Below, in pieces: positions 9,949 through 17,602 of a stretch of 61,585 nucleotides of DNA. The notes under the pieces are model-generated. The model was not told where the DNA came from. It searched no databases and saw nothing but the letters and a program-made list of their open reading frames with translations. The position numbers and the translations under genes were made by a program. Source of the DNA: Chamaesiphon sp. 336R_metabinner_41 (GTDB lineage Bacteria; Cyanobacteriota; Cyanobacteriia; Cyanobacteriales; Chamaesiphonaceae); NCBI GenBank assembly GCA_025359915.1, contig JANYDE010000072.1, positions 1 to 61,585 of the forward strand, given 5' to 3'. The number at the start of each line of letters is the position of its first letter. Position 1 is the stretch's first letter.

Positions 9949-10931
9949 TTAGGATTCAATTTTGCGTCGCCAAGCTGGGAGGAGTGGGGCGAGATCGGCG
10001 AGGATCAGATTCGGGATTTTACCAGCGTCCACCAACCTGAAGAAAATCACAGATGTAGATTTGCTGATATCCAAACTGCCCGCATCCTCGTCAGTCTTGA
10101 GCAGATGAGGAAAGGGAACAAACTCGCACGGTGCGATCCCATCACCACCAAACATCGCGCTAATCAGGCTGGTTAATTTGGCAACTGAAATCGATTGAAC
10201 ATTTGCATCTTCCTGGTACTGCTTATCGATCTCAGTTAGTGCCCGTTCGATCTGAGTAATCGGGAGATTCCAAAAACTATCCCAATGCCAACGCGGATCG
10301 GGTAATCTTGCTAGACTCAGCCGCCAGTAGATGGCTTCCCAGTCGGTGTTTTCTCTGGCGCACCAGGCGCGGAGGGACTTGATTTTTTTTCAATCGTTTC
10401 TACCTCTTCAGTCGGTGCCGCTACTGCCCACCGATTGCGCTCGGAGTAGGCAAATTCAGCAATCTTTTCGATGACTGTCACGGGGAGAAGTTCGGTATCC
10501 TGTTTTATCCAGCCGTACTCACCAACATGGATTTCATAAGCTTCTTCCAACCCAGTTTTTGCAGCTTCTAACCAGCTTTTTTTGACTCTTTGCCCAATGA
10601 AGAAACTGGCAACTTCCACATTGCCAGGAATCTCTAGTACAATCCCTTCATCATCGAATTGTTGGCGGAGTTTCTCGGATACCCGAATCAGCCACAATTC
10701 CCGCTCTTTGGGTACTGCATATACATTGTTGGCATACTCAAACCCTTCGGCTTCGGTTGCGCCCTCTGCCACGTACAGATCGACTGTAGCTAACATTCGT
10801 TGCGCCTGTTGACGTTGGAGCGAATCGATCGTTTCCTCAAACCAGCGTTCTTCTGTGGGAGTGAGACATCCCAGTTTTCTCAGTTCAAAGCCTTCGATAT
10901 TGACGGTTTCAGCTTGGGGAAATGTGCTCAT
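9949..10931 (-). CDS. Tail assembly chaperone GT fusion by -1 frameshift
   Basis: This is the predicted frameshift product equivalent to lambda gpGT, which recruits the tail tube protein to the tape measure. It consists of the G frame from 10931 to the eight-adenine run at 10383-10390, then a -1 slip. The -1 frame stays open from the slip to the stop at 9949. It reads IKSLRAWCARENTDWEAIYW and continues through an internal ATG at 10155, so the short reading frame 9949-10155 is its tail and not a separate gene. The T-domain lies just before the tape measure gene, as in lambda. The family-wide conservation of G/GT frameshifting is known; use of this particular site is inferred. Confidence 0.75.
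10124..10136. repeat. TCGCA-YNR-TGCGA palindrome, GT chaperone copy
   Basis: TCGCACGGTGCGA lies inside the GT extension. Confidence 0.7.
10317..10931 (-). CDS. Tail assembly chaperone G-like protein
   Basis: This 204-residue protein lies two genes downstream of the candidate tube protein and before the tape measure gene, the usual place of the G chaperone. It is acidic and mostly helical in appearance. Its C-terminus (from about residue 185) is a low-complexity Ser/Pro/Gly/Lys tail encoded after the slippery A8 run, as expected for the unshifted product. Sequence similarity to lambda gpG is not obvious by eye, so the call rests on position, length and the overlapping -1 frame. It starts with ATG at 10931 inside the 3' end of the upstream gene. 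Confidence 0.7.
   Translation of the reverse strand: MSTFPQAETVNIEGFELRKLGCLTPTEERWFEETIDSLQRQQAQRMLATVDLYVAEGATEAEGFEYANNVYAVPKERELWLIRVSEKLRQQFDDEGIVLEIPGNVEVASFFIGQRVKKSWLEAAKTGLEEAYEIHVGEYGWIKQDTELLPVTVIEKIAEFAYSERNRWAVAAPTEEVETIEKKSSPSAPGAPEKTPTGKPSTGG
10383..10390 (-). promoter_or_regulatory. A8 slippery site for -1 ribosomal frameshift
   Basis: On the coding strand the G frame reads GAA AAA AAA TCA. The heptamer A AAA AAA fits the X XXY YYZ rule for simultaneous -1 slippage. The -1 frame downstream is open for more than 140 codons to 9949. Confidence 0.7.
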
Positions 10932-11142
10932 ACAATTTTAAATCTGCGACAAAATTAGTAGATGGTTGGATAGCTAAATGTGGTGGTAAATCATAGGAGA
11001 TCGATCGACCACCAACATCGATAGTGACTGGAGACTTAGCAAAGCGATCGAGACATAGCAGTCCACACAACAAACTATTGTCGGGATTGAGGGTGCAATT
11101 AATTCCGGTGATTCGATCGCCTTCTAGTAGGTCAAATTGCAC
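10909..11142 (-). CDS. Hypothetical phage tail-module protein, 77 residues
   Basis: This small protein starts with GTG at 11142 and overlaps the next chaperone gene by 23 bases, so the two are translated from one message. No family is recognised. It sits between a putative Ig-like tail protein and the tail chaperone, in a run of minus-strand tail genes. A role in tail assembly is only suggested by position. Confidence 0.6.
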   Translation of the reverse strand: MQFDLLEGDRITGINCTLNPDNSLLCGLLCLDRFAKSPVTIDVGGRSISYDLPPHLAIQPSTNFVADLKLYEHISPS

Positions 11143-11147
11143 GATGA

Positions 11148-11507
11148 TTAGCTGGTAACTACAGCTCTAGAGACTGAGCTAACAGGCTGACCTGTTACTA
11201 CTTGGGTGAAGGTATAGGAACCAGCAACTGCACCAGTAACAAATGTCCAGATACCGCTAACCGGAACAGTAAACGTTGTACCCAATACAGCACCAAAATA
11301 AGGTCTGATTGTTGCACCTGCAATACCTGTACCAGTGACGGTAGAGCTAACAGCAGCGGTGAGAGGAGATATGATGATTGGTGTAGTGTCAGCACCTGGA
11401 TAATCGGCGTTGTACTCTGCATTTCTGAGTACCATTGAGTTTGCTACATTTGCCTGCGCTTGCTGGTCGCTGGCGGCATTTCTGAGGACGATCGGTTCTT
11501 TTGCCAT
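11148..11507 (-). CDS. Putative Ig-like decoration or tail protein
   Basis: This 119-residue protein is rich in Val, Thr, Ala, Gly and Ser. Its central part alternates short hydrophobic strands with turns (TGTGIAGATIRPY, FTVPVSGIWTFV) in the manner of bacterial Ig-like or adhesin repeats. Such domains often decorate phage tail tubes and capsids and bind cell-surface sugars. It follows the candidate major tail protein directly, as decoration domains often do. The Ig-like fold is judged from composition and pattern only. Confidence 0.5.
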   Translation of the reverse strand: MAKEPIVLRNAASDQQAQANVANSMVLRNAEYNADYPGADTTPIIISPLTAAVSSTVTGTGIAGATIRPYFGAVLGTTFTVPVSGIWTFVTGAVAGSYTFTQVVTGQPVSSVSRAVVTS

Positions 11508-11548
11508 TTGAATTAGGTGTTAGGCTTTAGGTATTAGGCTTTAGGTTC

Positions 11549-11570
11549 AATCCCGCAGATCTGCGGGATT
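11549..11570 (-). terminator. Hairpin after major tail gene
   Basis: A perfect inverted repeat, AATCCCGCAGA-TCTGCGGGATT, lies between the candidate major tail gene and the Ig-like gene. Just beside it, at about 11518-11545, the phrase TTAGGCTTTAGG occurs twice. A T-run is weak, so it may attenuate the abundant tube message and not stop it fully. Confidence 0.45.
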
Positions 11571-11593
11571 GATATGTATCAAGGCTTTTAGGC

Positions 11594-12151
11594 TTAAATT
11601 GCTACGTCTTCGTAGCCACTAAACAGATCGCCAATTCCCATGATTTCAAATGGAATTTCGATTATGTTGCCTTCGGCTTGTTGCTCTTGTTTGGATTTGA
11701 TGTTGGCAATACAAGATTTAACCAGGTAACGATACAAACCAGCCCCCACAGGTGCCATTGGGCGGTATTCTTTGACGTATACCTGACGGTTGAGAGTCTC
11801 GCCTGCACGTCTAAGGATTGCGATCGCTGGATCGAGTAATTTATCATCAGCAGCCGATCGAGCCATGTATGCGGATAAGTTACCAGATACCATCCCGTTG
11901 GTTTCGACCTCTTGCCCGTTCTCACTTCCGCCAAAGACGTAGATTTTCTGACCTTGTTTATCGCGGTTCAGACCAAATTGTTTGCCTGTTGGCACAATCA
12001 ATAGAGTGGGTTCGTTGGCGAAGGTAATAATTGGGTAAGCATGACCCACAATCGGCGTGGTGGTGGCAATACTGGGAGTAGTGGTAAGCCCAGTCATATC
12101 GCCGATCTTAACGATCAAATCAATTCCTTTGAAAAGTTTCACATCGGACAT
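11594..12151 (-). CDS. Candidate major tail (tube) protein
   Basis: This 185-residue protein would form the tail tube. Length, the beta-rich pattern, the start MSDVKLFKGIDLIVKIGD and the position before the G/GT and tape measure genes fit siphoviral tube proteins. It begins with ATG at 12151. A CTAGAG motif at 12211-12222, about 61 bases upstream, may be its late promoter. That would suit a protein needed in many copies. The tail completion gene that usually precedes it is displaced by an inserted HNH gene on the other strand. Confidence 0.6.
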   Translation of the reverse strand: MSDVKLFKGIDLIVKIGDMTGLTTTPSIATTTPIVGHAYPIITFANEPTLLIVPTGKQFGLNRDKQGQKIYVFGGSENGQEVETNGMVSGNLSAYMARSAADDKLLDPAIAILRRAGETLNRQVYVKEYRPMAPVGAGLYRYLVKSCIANIKSKQEQQAEGNIIEIPFEIMGIGDLFSGYEDVAI

Positions 12152-12210
12152 TGTAGTATATCTTTAAAATCCCATAGGTATAATCTCAATACTAGGTCTA
12201 TCCAAGATTT

Positions 12211-12222
12211 TGCTCTAGGGTG
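12211..12222 (-). promoter_or_regulatory. Candidate late promoter element, CTAGAG motif (site L2)
   Basis: On the minus strand this reads GCACCCTAGAGC, 61 bases before the candidate major tail gene start. Similar elements precede other late operons. Confidence 0.45.
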
Positions 12223-12311
12223 CAAAATAACACTAAAGATTCAGCCAAATATTCGTTATTTCAATAATATTGATGCGTTAAAATAGAAATAATAATTCAC
12301 TTTTTAAGGCT

Positions 12312-12881
12312 ATGGAAAACAGATTGACAATATTAGGTGAATCGCCAAAAATTGGCGATAAAAATAGAGTCGTGGCTGAGTGTATTTGCGGGACTATTAA
12401 GACTTATCGAACAAGCGATTTGCGATCGGGCAACACAACTTCCTGTGGATGTAAGAATAGATATAATAATCCTCGGTATGGAATGACTAAAGCATCAATT
12501 TATAGAACATGGGCAGCAATGAAAGACAGATGCGCCAACCCAAATAATGAGTACTGGAATAGGTATGGCGGACGAGGTATCACCGTGTGCGATCGATGGA
12601 AAAAGTTTAAAAATTTTTACGAAGACATGGGAGACAGGCCGGAAGGGAAGCAACTCGATCGAATCGACAATGACAAAGGTTATTATGCCGAAAATTGTCG
12701 GTGGGTTACTCCGAAACAAAATTCCAATAACCAAGAAAGATGTGTCAAAATAGAACTCGGTTACATACATTTAACCATTGCCGAATTAGCAGAATTAGCG
12801 GCGGTTTCTTGGCCTACGATAAAAAAGCGTTGGCACAGATACGGCAATGCTTGGGATTGCTTGTTTCCGCCTGCTAATTAA
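12312..12881 (+). CDS. HNH/AP2-type homing endonuclease
   Basis: This 189-residue protein resembles phage-borne HNH homing endonucleases. Visible hallmarks are an N-terminal CxC zinc-binding part (CICG and CGCKN, residues about 23-45), then HGM-type text YGMTKASIYRTWAAMKDRC, YGGRGITVCDRWKKF, and LDRIDNDKGYYAENCRW, the usual HNH core with AEN. Such enzymes cut uninvaded relatives so that their own gene is copied in. It is on the plus strand within a minus-strand tail operon, between the tail completion gene and the major tail gene. Its end overlaps the end of the gene at 12874 by eight bases. Confidence 0.85.
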   Translation: MENRLTILGESPKIGDKNRVVAECICGTIKTYRTSDLRSGNTTSCGCKNRYNNPRYGMTKASIYRTWAAMKDRCANPNNEYWNRYGGRGITVCDRWKKFKNFYEDMGDRPEGKQLDRIDNDKGYYAENCRWVTPKQNSNNQERCVKIELGYIHLTIAELAELAAVSWPTIKKRWHRYGNAWDCLFPPAN

Positions 12882-13272
12882 GTTTAGAAAACTGAGGTAT
12901 GACTAGGTTCCACTGCTCGAAAATGATACTGGTTTGGGGTAGTTGTGATTGCACTTGACAATCAGGATGGGCGATTAAGATCCGCCGATAGGCTTGATGA
13001 CAAGTTTTAGACCTGTCGTGCTGAATCAATCTAATTTGCCAATCTTCCCGAATGCAGGCACCGCCAAACACTGGGACACCTTTAGCCAAGGGATAATAAA
13101 TCAGGCATTGCAGCCCATTTACCATCCACTCATGCATAGGCTTAGAGTTGGGATCGACGGTGGTAATGATCGCGGGCAACACCTGTCCAGATCCGGTGGT
13201 GTAGGTACCCAACTCAGTCCCAAGCGCGGTGATTAACTGCTGACGTAGTTGAGCTGGTGTACTAAAATCCAC
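12874..13272 (-). CDS. Putative tail completion / head-tail joining protein
   Basis: This 132-residue protein starts with GTG at 13272, overlapping the preceding stop by one base. It has alternating hydrophobic strands and a small size. Its place after a gp10-like gene and before the tube protein is where siphophages keep the tail completion (gpU or neck) protein. No diagnostic motif is seen, so the call is positional. Confidence 0.5.
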   Translation of the reverse strand: MDFSTPAQLRQQLITALGTELGTYTTGSGQVLPAIITTVDPNSKPMHEWMVNGLQCLIYYPLAKGVPVFGGACIREDWQIRLIQHDRSKTCHQAYRRILIAHPDCQVQSQLPQTSIIFEQWNLVIPQFSKLN

Positions 13273-13709
13273 TAGTAAGATCGGGCATAAAGTTTGAACT
13301 GTTTGGCGAAGTAGAAGGGGATATCTAGTTCAGCCCCTGGACGCTGGTAGCGCAATGGTGCCGAACTATCTCCCTTAATCCCGTAGCAAGTCCAAGGTCG
13401 AGATGGGTGAAACTTACCCCGCTCGGTAACTCCACCTTCGTGATTTAGAGCGGCATAGTCTACTCCCCAGGTAAACTGCCAGCTAAAATCATCAACTCGA
13501 CTATGGACTTGCGAATCACGCAGATTGCCCAAATCTACTATGTCTCTAGGGCTACCCGCTAGAGTGCCATTCTGCCTTTGGGTCTGGTTGGGCCAGTCAT
13601 ATTGTTTGCTCTCGATCGCTTTGGTAAATGCCAGATCGGCAGCACCTACTGTATCGGCGAGGGCAAGTTTGACGGCGGTATGAATTTTGGTTCGATCGAT
13701 CTTAAACAT
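13272..13709 (-). CDS. Putative HK97 gp10-like head-tail connector
   Basis: The best start is the ATG at 13709 (MFKIDRTKIHTAV), giving 145 residues. A longer frame to 13907 would run through the terminator of the neighbouring antirepressor gene. It has a helical N-terminus followed by strands, and the text WGVDYAALNHEGG. Similar wording (YA...HEG) is common in HK97 gp10-type neck proteins that join head and tail. It is coupled to the next gene by a one-base stop/start overlap. Confidence 0.6.
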   Translation of the reverse strand: MFKIDRTKIHTAVKLALADTVGAADLAFTKAIESKQYDWPNQTQRQNGTLAGSPRDIVDLGNLRDSQVHSRVDDFSWQFTWGVDYAALNHEGGVTERGKFHPSRPWTCYGIKGDSSAPLRYQRPGAELDIPFYFAKQFKLYARSY

Positions 13710-13731
13710 GACTAGAGGTGCGGTTTCGCTC

Positions 13732-13764
13732 AAAAAAAATGACAGCCTGTGGGGGAGGCTGTCG
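13732..13764 (-). terminator. Intrinsic terminator of antirepressor cassette
   Basis: GACAGCCT pairs with AGGCTGTC around a seven-base loop. On the minus strand eight T residues follow. It closes the transcription unit of the regulator gene upstream and would insulate the tail genes. Confidence 0.85.
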
Positions 13765-13783
13765 TTAATGAGGATTCGATCGG

Positions 13784-14488
13784 TTAGTTTCCTTCTACTT
13801 CTACGTCGATCGTAACTTGGATTTTTGTCGTTTTCTTGGTCGATTCGTTGGTTCGATATTCTCCATTGAGTTCCTTCTTGAACCAACGTACCGTCGATTC
13901 GCAACAACCACAGATTTTGCCAATTTTTACGTTGCTGAAGTGTTTGCGTTTTGGATCGCCTAGAACTTCCGCAATCGCCATCCGAATTTCTATACCAGAT
14001 CGTCGCAAGTATGCCACGGCTTCGAGTTGAGCGATCCGCTGCTCGTGGTTGTCAAAGATTGCTGTTGCTTTATCGAAAACTTCGACTTGCTGCTTGCTTG
14101 CAACTTCCGCTTTTTCCCAATTTGCTTGTTTGTGAATCCAAAGACGAATACCTGCCTGGGCAAATTTTCGATAGGTTTCGCGAGCTTTCTTTGTTGTCCG
14201 CTGAGACTCGAATGCGTACCATTCCAAAATGATTGCACAAACATCGTCTCGGAGGACTGTTACATTTTTGTAAGCAAAACTAGTGGACAGTGTTAACTCT
14301 TTGCCACATAAGCACTTGAGGAATTTTGAGCAAGAACTCGTGGACACTGACTGTACTATGTTATCGACGGCTTGCCGACCAACTCCGCACAAGATCGCAA
14401 GACCCGAAACAGACATCCCAGCTTCACCACTAGGCAATACGAAAAACTCGACACCGTTAATTTCGGTGCGGACAATGCTATTATTCAA
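13784..14488 (-). CDS. Antirepressor-like DNA-binding regulator (cassette 1)
   Basis: This 234-residue regulator starts with TTG at 14488; the same ATTTTGAATAAT start context occurs at the plus-strand gene beginning at 40407. The N-terminal part (residues 15-45, SVSGLAILCGVGRQAVDNIV) looks like a helix-turn-helix of the phage antirepressor type. A central part (FAQAGIRLWIHKQ) is shared in pattern with the genes at 51457, 52738 and 31418. Near residues 165-200 a second helix-turn-helix (NVKIGKICGCCESTVRWFKKE) closely matches one in the ParB-like protein at 34795. The gene has its own TATAAT box, structured leader and terminator, so it is a self-contained cassette inside the tail operon. It probably counters a repressor, but the target is unknown. 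Confidence 0.7.
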   Translation of the reverse strand: MNNSIVRTEINGVEFFVLPSGEAGMSVSGLAILCGVGRQAVDNIVQSVSTSSCSKFLKCLCGKELTLSTSFAYKNVTVLRDDVCAIILEWYAFESQRTTKKARETYRKFAQAGIRLWIHKQANWEKAEVASKQQVEVFDKATAIFDNHEQRIAQLEAVAYLRRSGIEIRMAIAEVLGDPKRKHFSNVKIGKICGCCESTVRWFKKELNGEYRTNESTKKTTKIQVTIDVEVEGN

Positions 14489-14519
14489 AATGTGTTGACC
14501 TAGATATGAGGTTGATACC

Positions 14520-14562
14520 GCCGATGGAGATCGTCAGGTTAGAACTGGCACTCGCGATCGGC
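14520..14562 (-). ncRNA. Structured leader motif, copy 1
   Basis: On the minus strand a six-base-pair outer stem GCCGAT/ATCGGC encloses CGCGAG on the 5' side and CTCC on the 3' side, in which GAG can pair with CTC. Inside is a small hairpin, CAG-TTCTAAC-CTG, with a seven-base loop. A TATAAT box at 14569-14574 places the transcript start at or near the first base of the motif. Four other copies share this layout with different stem sequences. Confidence 0.7.
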
Positions 14563-14568
14563 ACAACA

Positions 14569-14574
14569 ATTATA
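14569..14574 (-). promoter_or_regulatory. -10 box of antirepressor cassette 1
   Basis: TATAAT on the minus strand lies seven bases before the structured leader. A possible -35 is less clear. Confidence 0.55.
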
Positions 14575-14692
14575 TCATGCGAAAAATTAATCCGCCTCAA
14601 GTTGCCTTATTTTTACCAAAACCCAGTATTTGCAACACTTCCATCAAAACACCCGAATCGGGTGTTATGGAGGATAAAGCTCCGCCAAACAA

Positions 14693-15088
14693 CTAATCTG
14701 CTTCAAAATATCCAGCGATTCTCTGTCCAGTTAGCTCGGTAAATCCCAATACCTCTAAGGCTGCTAGCTGCATCTTCGGTACCATGTGGAACTTACCAGT
14801 CAGCCCATTGATGTTCGCCGTAGCCACCGCATCACGAGCGATCGAGGTGGGAATAATTGCCGGATCGATCGCGTATCCCTCCATATAAATCCCTGGTAGA
14901 TTCTGCGGCTGGGTTCTGGCTGGGTCATAGTTTGGCTCTTTGCGTTGGTCGAGTTTGCAGGAGATGGTGATGGGGATGGTTGATTCGATCGGATTCCCCG
15001 TCTCTAAGTCGGTGGTAATTGCCCCGCTGCCGATCTCGAAGGTGAGAGAGGCATTATTTAGCAGTCCGTCCAAAAGTGAAATTGACAT
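14693..15088 (-). CDS. Hypothetical phage structural-module protein, 131 residues
   Basis: The protein begins MSISLLDGLL and is beta-rich. It contains GSGAITTDLETGNPIESTI and a C-terminal part that reads VLGFTELTGQRIAGYFEAD. It lies between a small hypothetical gene and the neck genes. Its position suggests a head-tail connector or tail component, but I recognise no family. A strong hairpin (15097-15122) sits directly before its start. Confidence 0.6.
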   Translation of the reverse strand: MSISLLDGLLNNASLTFEIGSGAITTDLETGNPIESTIPITISCKLDQRKEPNYDPARTQPQNLPGIYMEGYAIDPAIIPTSIARDAVATANINGLTGKFHMVPKMQLAALEVLGFTELTGQRIAGYFEAD

Positions 15089-15094
15089 TTGTAA

Positions 15095-15122
15095 AAAGCA
15101 GAGCTTCTAAGAAGCTCTGCTT
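15095..15122 (-). terminator. Hairpin before structural gene start
   Basis: AAGCAGAGCTTC and GAAGCTCTGCTT pair perfectly around TAA and are followed on the minus strand by five T residues. It would end or attenuate transcription coming from the gene at 15200-15532, and it lies six bases before the next ATG. Confidence 0.65.
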
Positions 15123-15199
15123 GAAATAATCGAGTATCGCGAGTACCTATATATTAAACCGATCGCATCATGGGAATCTAGCTGATAAAATGGCACAGA

Positions 15200-15532
15200 T
15201 CAAAAAGCCGTAATCCGAATATCTGGCAAGGGGTAATCAATCAGCCGCGCTAACTCTCGCTTGAGCGCAACTCTACTGCCACGCAGTTGACATTGGCGGA
15301 TGATCGGGTCAAATTCCAATACATCTGCCACTTTTAACCCAGCCTGTTTATCTCCCTGGTTAGCCAGAGCTGTGCGGGTGGTTTTGATTTTAGCTAGAAC
15401 TTCGAGACACTGATTCTCTAGCTCGATCCCTTCAACTTCAACCGCATCTAGTAACGCAAATATAACGGGCTTCTCGGAGCGTGGTAAATCTAAAACTTGC
15501 CAGATGGCAGATCGATCGGCTTGGGTAAACAT
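15200..15532 (-). CDS. Hypothetical phage protein, 110 residues
   Basis: The ATG at 15532 (MFTQADRSAIWQ) is preferred because it lies next to the stop of the upstream gpM-like gene. A longer frame from 15586 would overlap that gene. The protein looks helical and has no recognised domain. Being co-transcribed with the gpM-like gene, it may serve tail assembly. Confidence 0.6.
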   Translation of the reverse strand: MFTQADRSAIWQVLDLPRSEKPVIFALLDAVEVEGIELENQCLEVLAKIKTTRTALANQGDKQAGLKVADVLEFDPIIRQCQLRGSRVALKRELARLIDYPLPDIRITAF

Positions 15533-15533
15533 C

Positions 15534-16877
15534 TTAACTAGTAAATGCTGCTGTAGTTGGTGTGAAATTGGCAGTGTAGAGAGCAATTCCTTTGCTTATT
15601 CTAAATTCATCTATAAGAAGGTTCGTATGGCCAAGGTTACGCATTTTCTTATTAACACCTGATAAAGTAAAGGCTGATGAATTAGATACTGTATCATCTA
15701 AAACACCATTTTTAAACCACCTATAGACATCGCCTTGTCGTGTTAAGGCTATGTGTTGAAAGTTAGCTGAAAGAGGTAAGTTAGCTATCGTAATAAAACC
15801 AAAACTACTTCCATTGAGGTATACACTAACCTGCGCAAAGCTTGAGAAATTACTTAGTTGTATCAGGAACTTACCTGGATCTTCGTAAATATTAAAACTA
15901 CCACTAGAGCCTAATGTTCTTACAAAACATTCAATCGTGAAATCATTTTGCAATAAATTATCTAAGTATGAATTATTAGTTAGTGTTAAAGTACCACCGT
16001 TTGATGCACCTAGTGATGCAGTACCAAACTTAGAAACTGAACTAAACAACGGAATATTACTTAAAATACTAGTGTTAATTGGCGAACTATCAACAATAGT
16101 CGTACTGCCATTAGCACCATCAAAATGTAGCAACAATACTGTATTATTGTTAGCAGCATTATTGATTGTCCAAGTCACACTACCAGCCCCATTAGATACC
16201 CCTGCAACTGGTACGATTGTTAGAATTACAGTTTCATCTGGTTCGACCGTTGAATCAGCAATACTAGTCAATGTTATTGTGGCTGACAATTGGTTTGCGG
16301 GAATTACTATTGATCCTGAAGTAGTCGTGAAAGTAGTAGCACCACTGGCAGTATAATCACTGCCAAAAGTAGCGGTACCTCCCACTGTAAAGTTAACCGT
16401 TAAAGTATTGACTAATTCAGAAGTAGAACTTCGTGTAATTGTTGCTGTAAGAGAATCACCTTCAATTGTGTTTGGTGATGCTAAAACTATTGAGATGTTT
16501 TGAATTGGAGCTGATGGATATTCAAATACTTTTTCGATCGATAGGCTAACCGTCGTGCGAGGTGATTTATCTCGATCGAGACCACTTGCTTGATATTTAA
16601 TTGGACTGGTAAGTCGGTAAGCTCCCCGACTCCCATGCGGAGAAGTCCATTCAAAATTTTGGTGTTGACCGATCGAATCAAAAAAAGCTTCAATTTGAAC
16701 TAGTGTTGATGCTGTCAGCAGCGGTAAGGTTAAATCCCAGGTATCTAATTTGTTGTTGATGCCAGAAGGTGCTAGTTGCTTATAGCCATCACCATACCGT
16801 ACCGATTTGGTGCGGTAGGTATTGGTACGAACTGCATTATTTGCATCAACTGTAAAATTAAATGTGGGGAGTGACAT
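15534..16877 (-). CDS. Minor tail protein M-like with Calx-beta and LamG domains
   Basis: The first 115 residues match the lambda gpM family in pattern: VRYGDGYKQLAPSGINNKLDTWDLTLP, then FFDSIGQHQNFEWTSPHG. Residues 125-240 look like a Calx-beta domain (GDSLTATITRS, TVEPDETVILTI). Residues 245-447 look like a laminin G/concanavalin-type lectin domain (NTVLLLHFDGANGSTTIVDSS, FRISKGIALYTANFTP). Lambda gpM is needed for tail tip assembly. The added domains are not part of lambda gpM and could bind cell-surface sugars. The start overlaps the stop of the small upstream gene (TAATG). Confidence 0.8.
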   Translation of the reverse strand: MSLPTFNFTVDANNAVRTNTYRTKSVRYGDGYKQLAPSGINNKLDTWDLTLPLLTASTLVQIEAFFDSIGQHQNFEWTSPHGSRGAYRLTSPIKYQASGLDRDKSPRTTVSLSIEKVFEYPSAPIQNISIVLASPNTIEGDSLTATITRSSTSELVNTLTVNFTVGGTATFGSDYTASGATTFTTTSGSIVIPANQLSATITLTSIADSTVEPDETVILTIVPVAGVSNGAGSVTWTINNAANNNTVLLLHFDGANGSTTIVDSSPINTSILSNIPLFSSVSKFGTASLGASNGGTLTLTNNSYLDNLLQNDFTIECFVRTLGSSGSFNIYEDPGKFLIQLSNFSSFAQVSVYLNGSSFGFITIANLPLSANFQHIALTRQGDVYRWFKNGVLDDTVSNSSAFTLSGVNKKMRNLGHTNLLIDEFRISKGIALYTANFTPTTAAFTS

Positions 16878-17053
16878 TACTCTTTTCTGGATTGATACGC
16901 AGTACCAGCCATGGTGATCGAACCAGTAGCAATCAGTCCAGGTAAGGCTTTATCAATATTGGGATTGGTAGCCAAAATTCCCGCACTAATTACGCCGACA
17001 AGTAAAGTAGCAATCGGCGTAAAACTTTGAATTAGTGATGCAATATCTCTCAA
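16877..17053 (-). CDS. Small hydrophobic protein, possible holin
   Basis: This 58-residue frame starts with TTG at 17053, overlapping the TGA of the previous gene, and ends overlapping the gpM-like start. Most of it is hydrophobic (SFTPIATLLVGVISAGILAT, GLIATGSITMAG), enough for one or two membrane segments, with a charged end (QSRKE). Size and hydrophobicity fit a holin. It is next to a one-membrane-segment coiled-coil protein and 0.6 kb from a candidate lysin. Lysis function is inferred from this context only. Confidence 0.45.
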   Translation of the reverse strand: MRDIASLIQSFTPIATLLVGVISAGILATNPNIDKALPGLIATGSITMAGTAYQSRKE

Positions 17054-17490
17054 TTTCCGCGCTCCTTAATTAATAGTTGTTCGATCTTGTCACTCAATTT
17101 TTCCAGCTTGGCTTCTAATCGGGACACCACAGCTTCTGTCTTATCACTCAATTTCTCAAGTTTAAGTTCTAGCCTTGTCACAGTATTTTCTGTCTGGGTT
17201 TCAATTTTAAGCAATTCTCGATCGAATTCCACTTTCCGCACGTACTCAACTGAGAATTGTTGTTGGGTTTCATTCAATTTCTCGATCGAGTATTGCAGTC
17301 CCGAAATTTTGTCTTTGAGATCGTTGCTAAGTTGAGTAAATCCCCATTTTGCCAAGAAAATTAGCACCCCAATTAGTAGCGTCCCCCCACCTGCAATCAT
17401 TGGCGTGGCATCTGTAGTAATACTTTGAGCTAAGTAGGAGGGCTGGTCTTGGTAGGTCGATGCTCCGTAGGAGCTGCTTTGCGAACGCAT
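17050..17490 (-). CDS. Membrane-anchored coiled-coil protein
   Basis: This 146-residue protein has one clear membrane segment (about residues 31-48, MIAGGGTLLIGVLIFLAKWG). After it comes a long charged helix with heptad repeats in which LEKLSDKTEAVVSRLEAKLEKLSDK repeats itself. Such proteins occur in phage lysis cassettes as spanin-like or holin-accessory factors, but also as tail-associated membrane proteins. A CTAGAG motif lies 53 bases before its start. Confidence 0.55.
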   Translation of the reverse strand: MRSQSSSYGASTYQDQPSYLAQSITTDATPMIAGGGTLLIGVLIFLAKWGFTQLSNDLKDKISGLQYSIEKLNETQQQFSVEYVRKVEFDRELLKIETQTENTVTRLELKLEKLSDKTEAVVSRLEAKLEKLSDKIEQLLIKERGN

Positions 17491-17540
17491 GGCATAGGTA
17501 GTGGGATAGCAGTGGGTCTATTTTAAAATCTATATTCCAA

Positions 17541-17554
17541 AGCCTCTAGGGTGT
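17541..17554 (-). promoter_or_regulatory. Candidate late promoter element (site L3)
   Basis: On the minus strand it reads ACACCCTAGAGGC, 53 bases before the gene starting at 17490. It shares ACYCTAGAG with sites 12211, 17587 and 46012. Confidence 0.45.
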
Positions 17555-17586
17555 GAAACGGAATTAGAACAGGAAAATGCCGTCCC

Positions 17587-17599
17587 GCACTCTAGAGTC
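17587..17599 (+). promoter_or_regulatory. Candidate late promoter element (site L4)
   Basis: GCACTCTAGAGTC lies in the divergent region before the plus-strand lysin and tail-tip operon. It is only a few bases before the ATG at 17603, but 50 bases before the in-frame ATG at 17648. The latter spacing matches the other sites and may indicate the true start. Confidence 0.45.
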
Positions 17600-17602
17600 A
17601 AA

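Noticed and set aside
9949-10155. Separate 68-residue gene before the tape measure
   Set aside because: The same frame is open upstream to the A8 slippery run, so it is the tail of the GT frameshift product.
13710-13907. N-terminal extension of the gp10-like protein
   Set aside because: The extension would overlap the terminator and coding end of the regulator gene; ATG at 13709 is sufficient.
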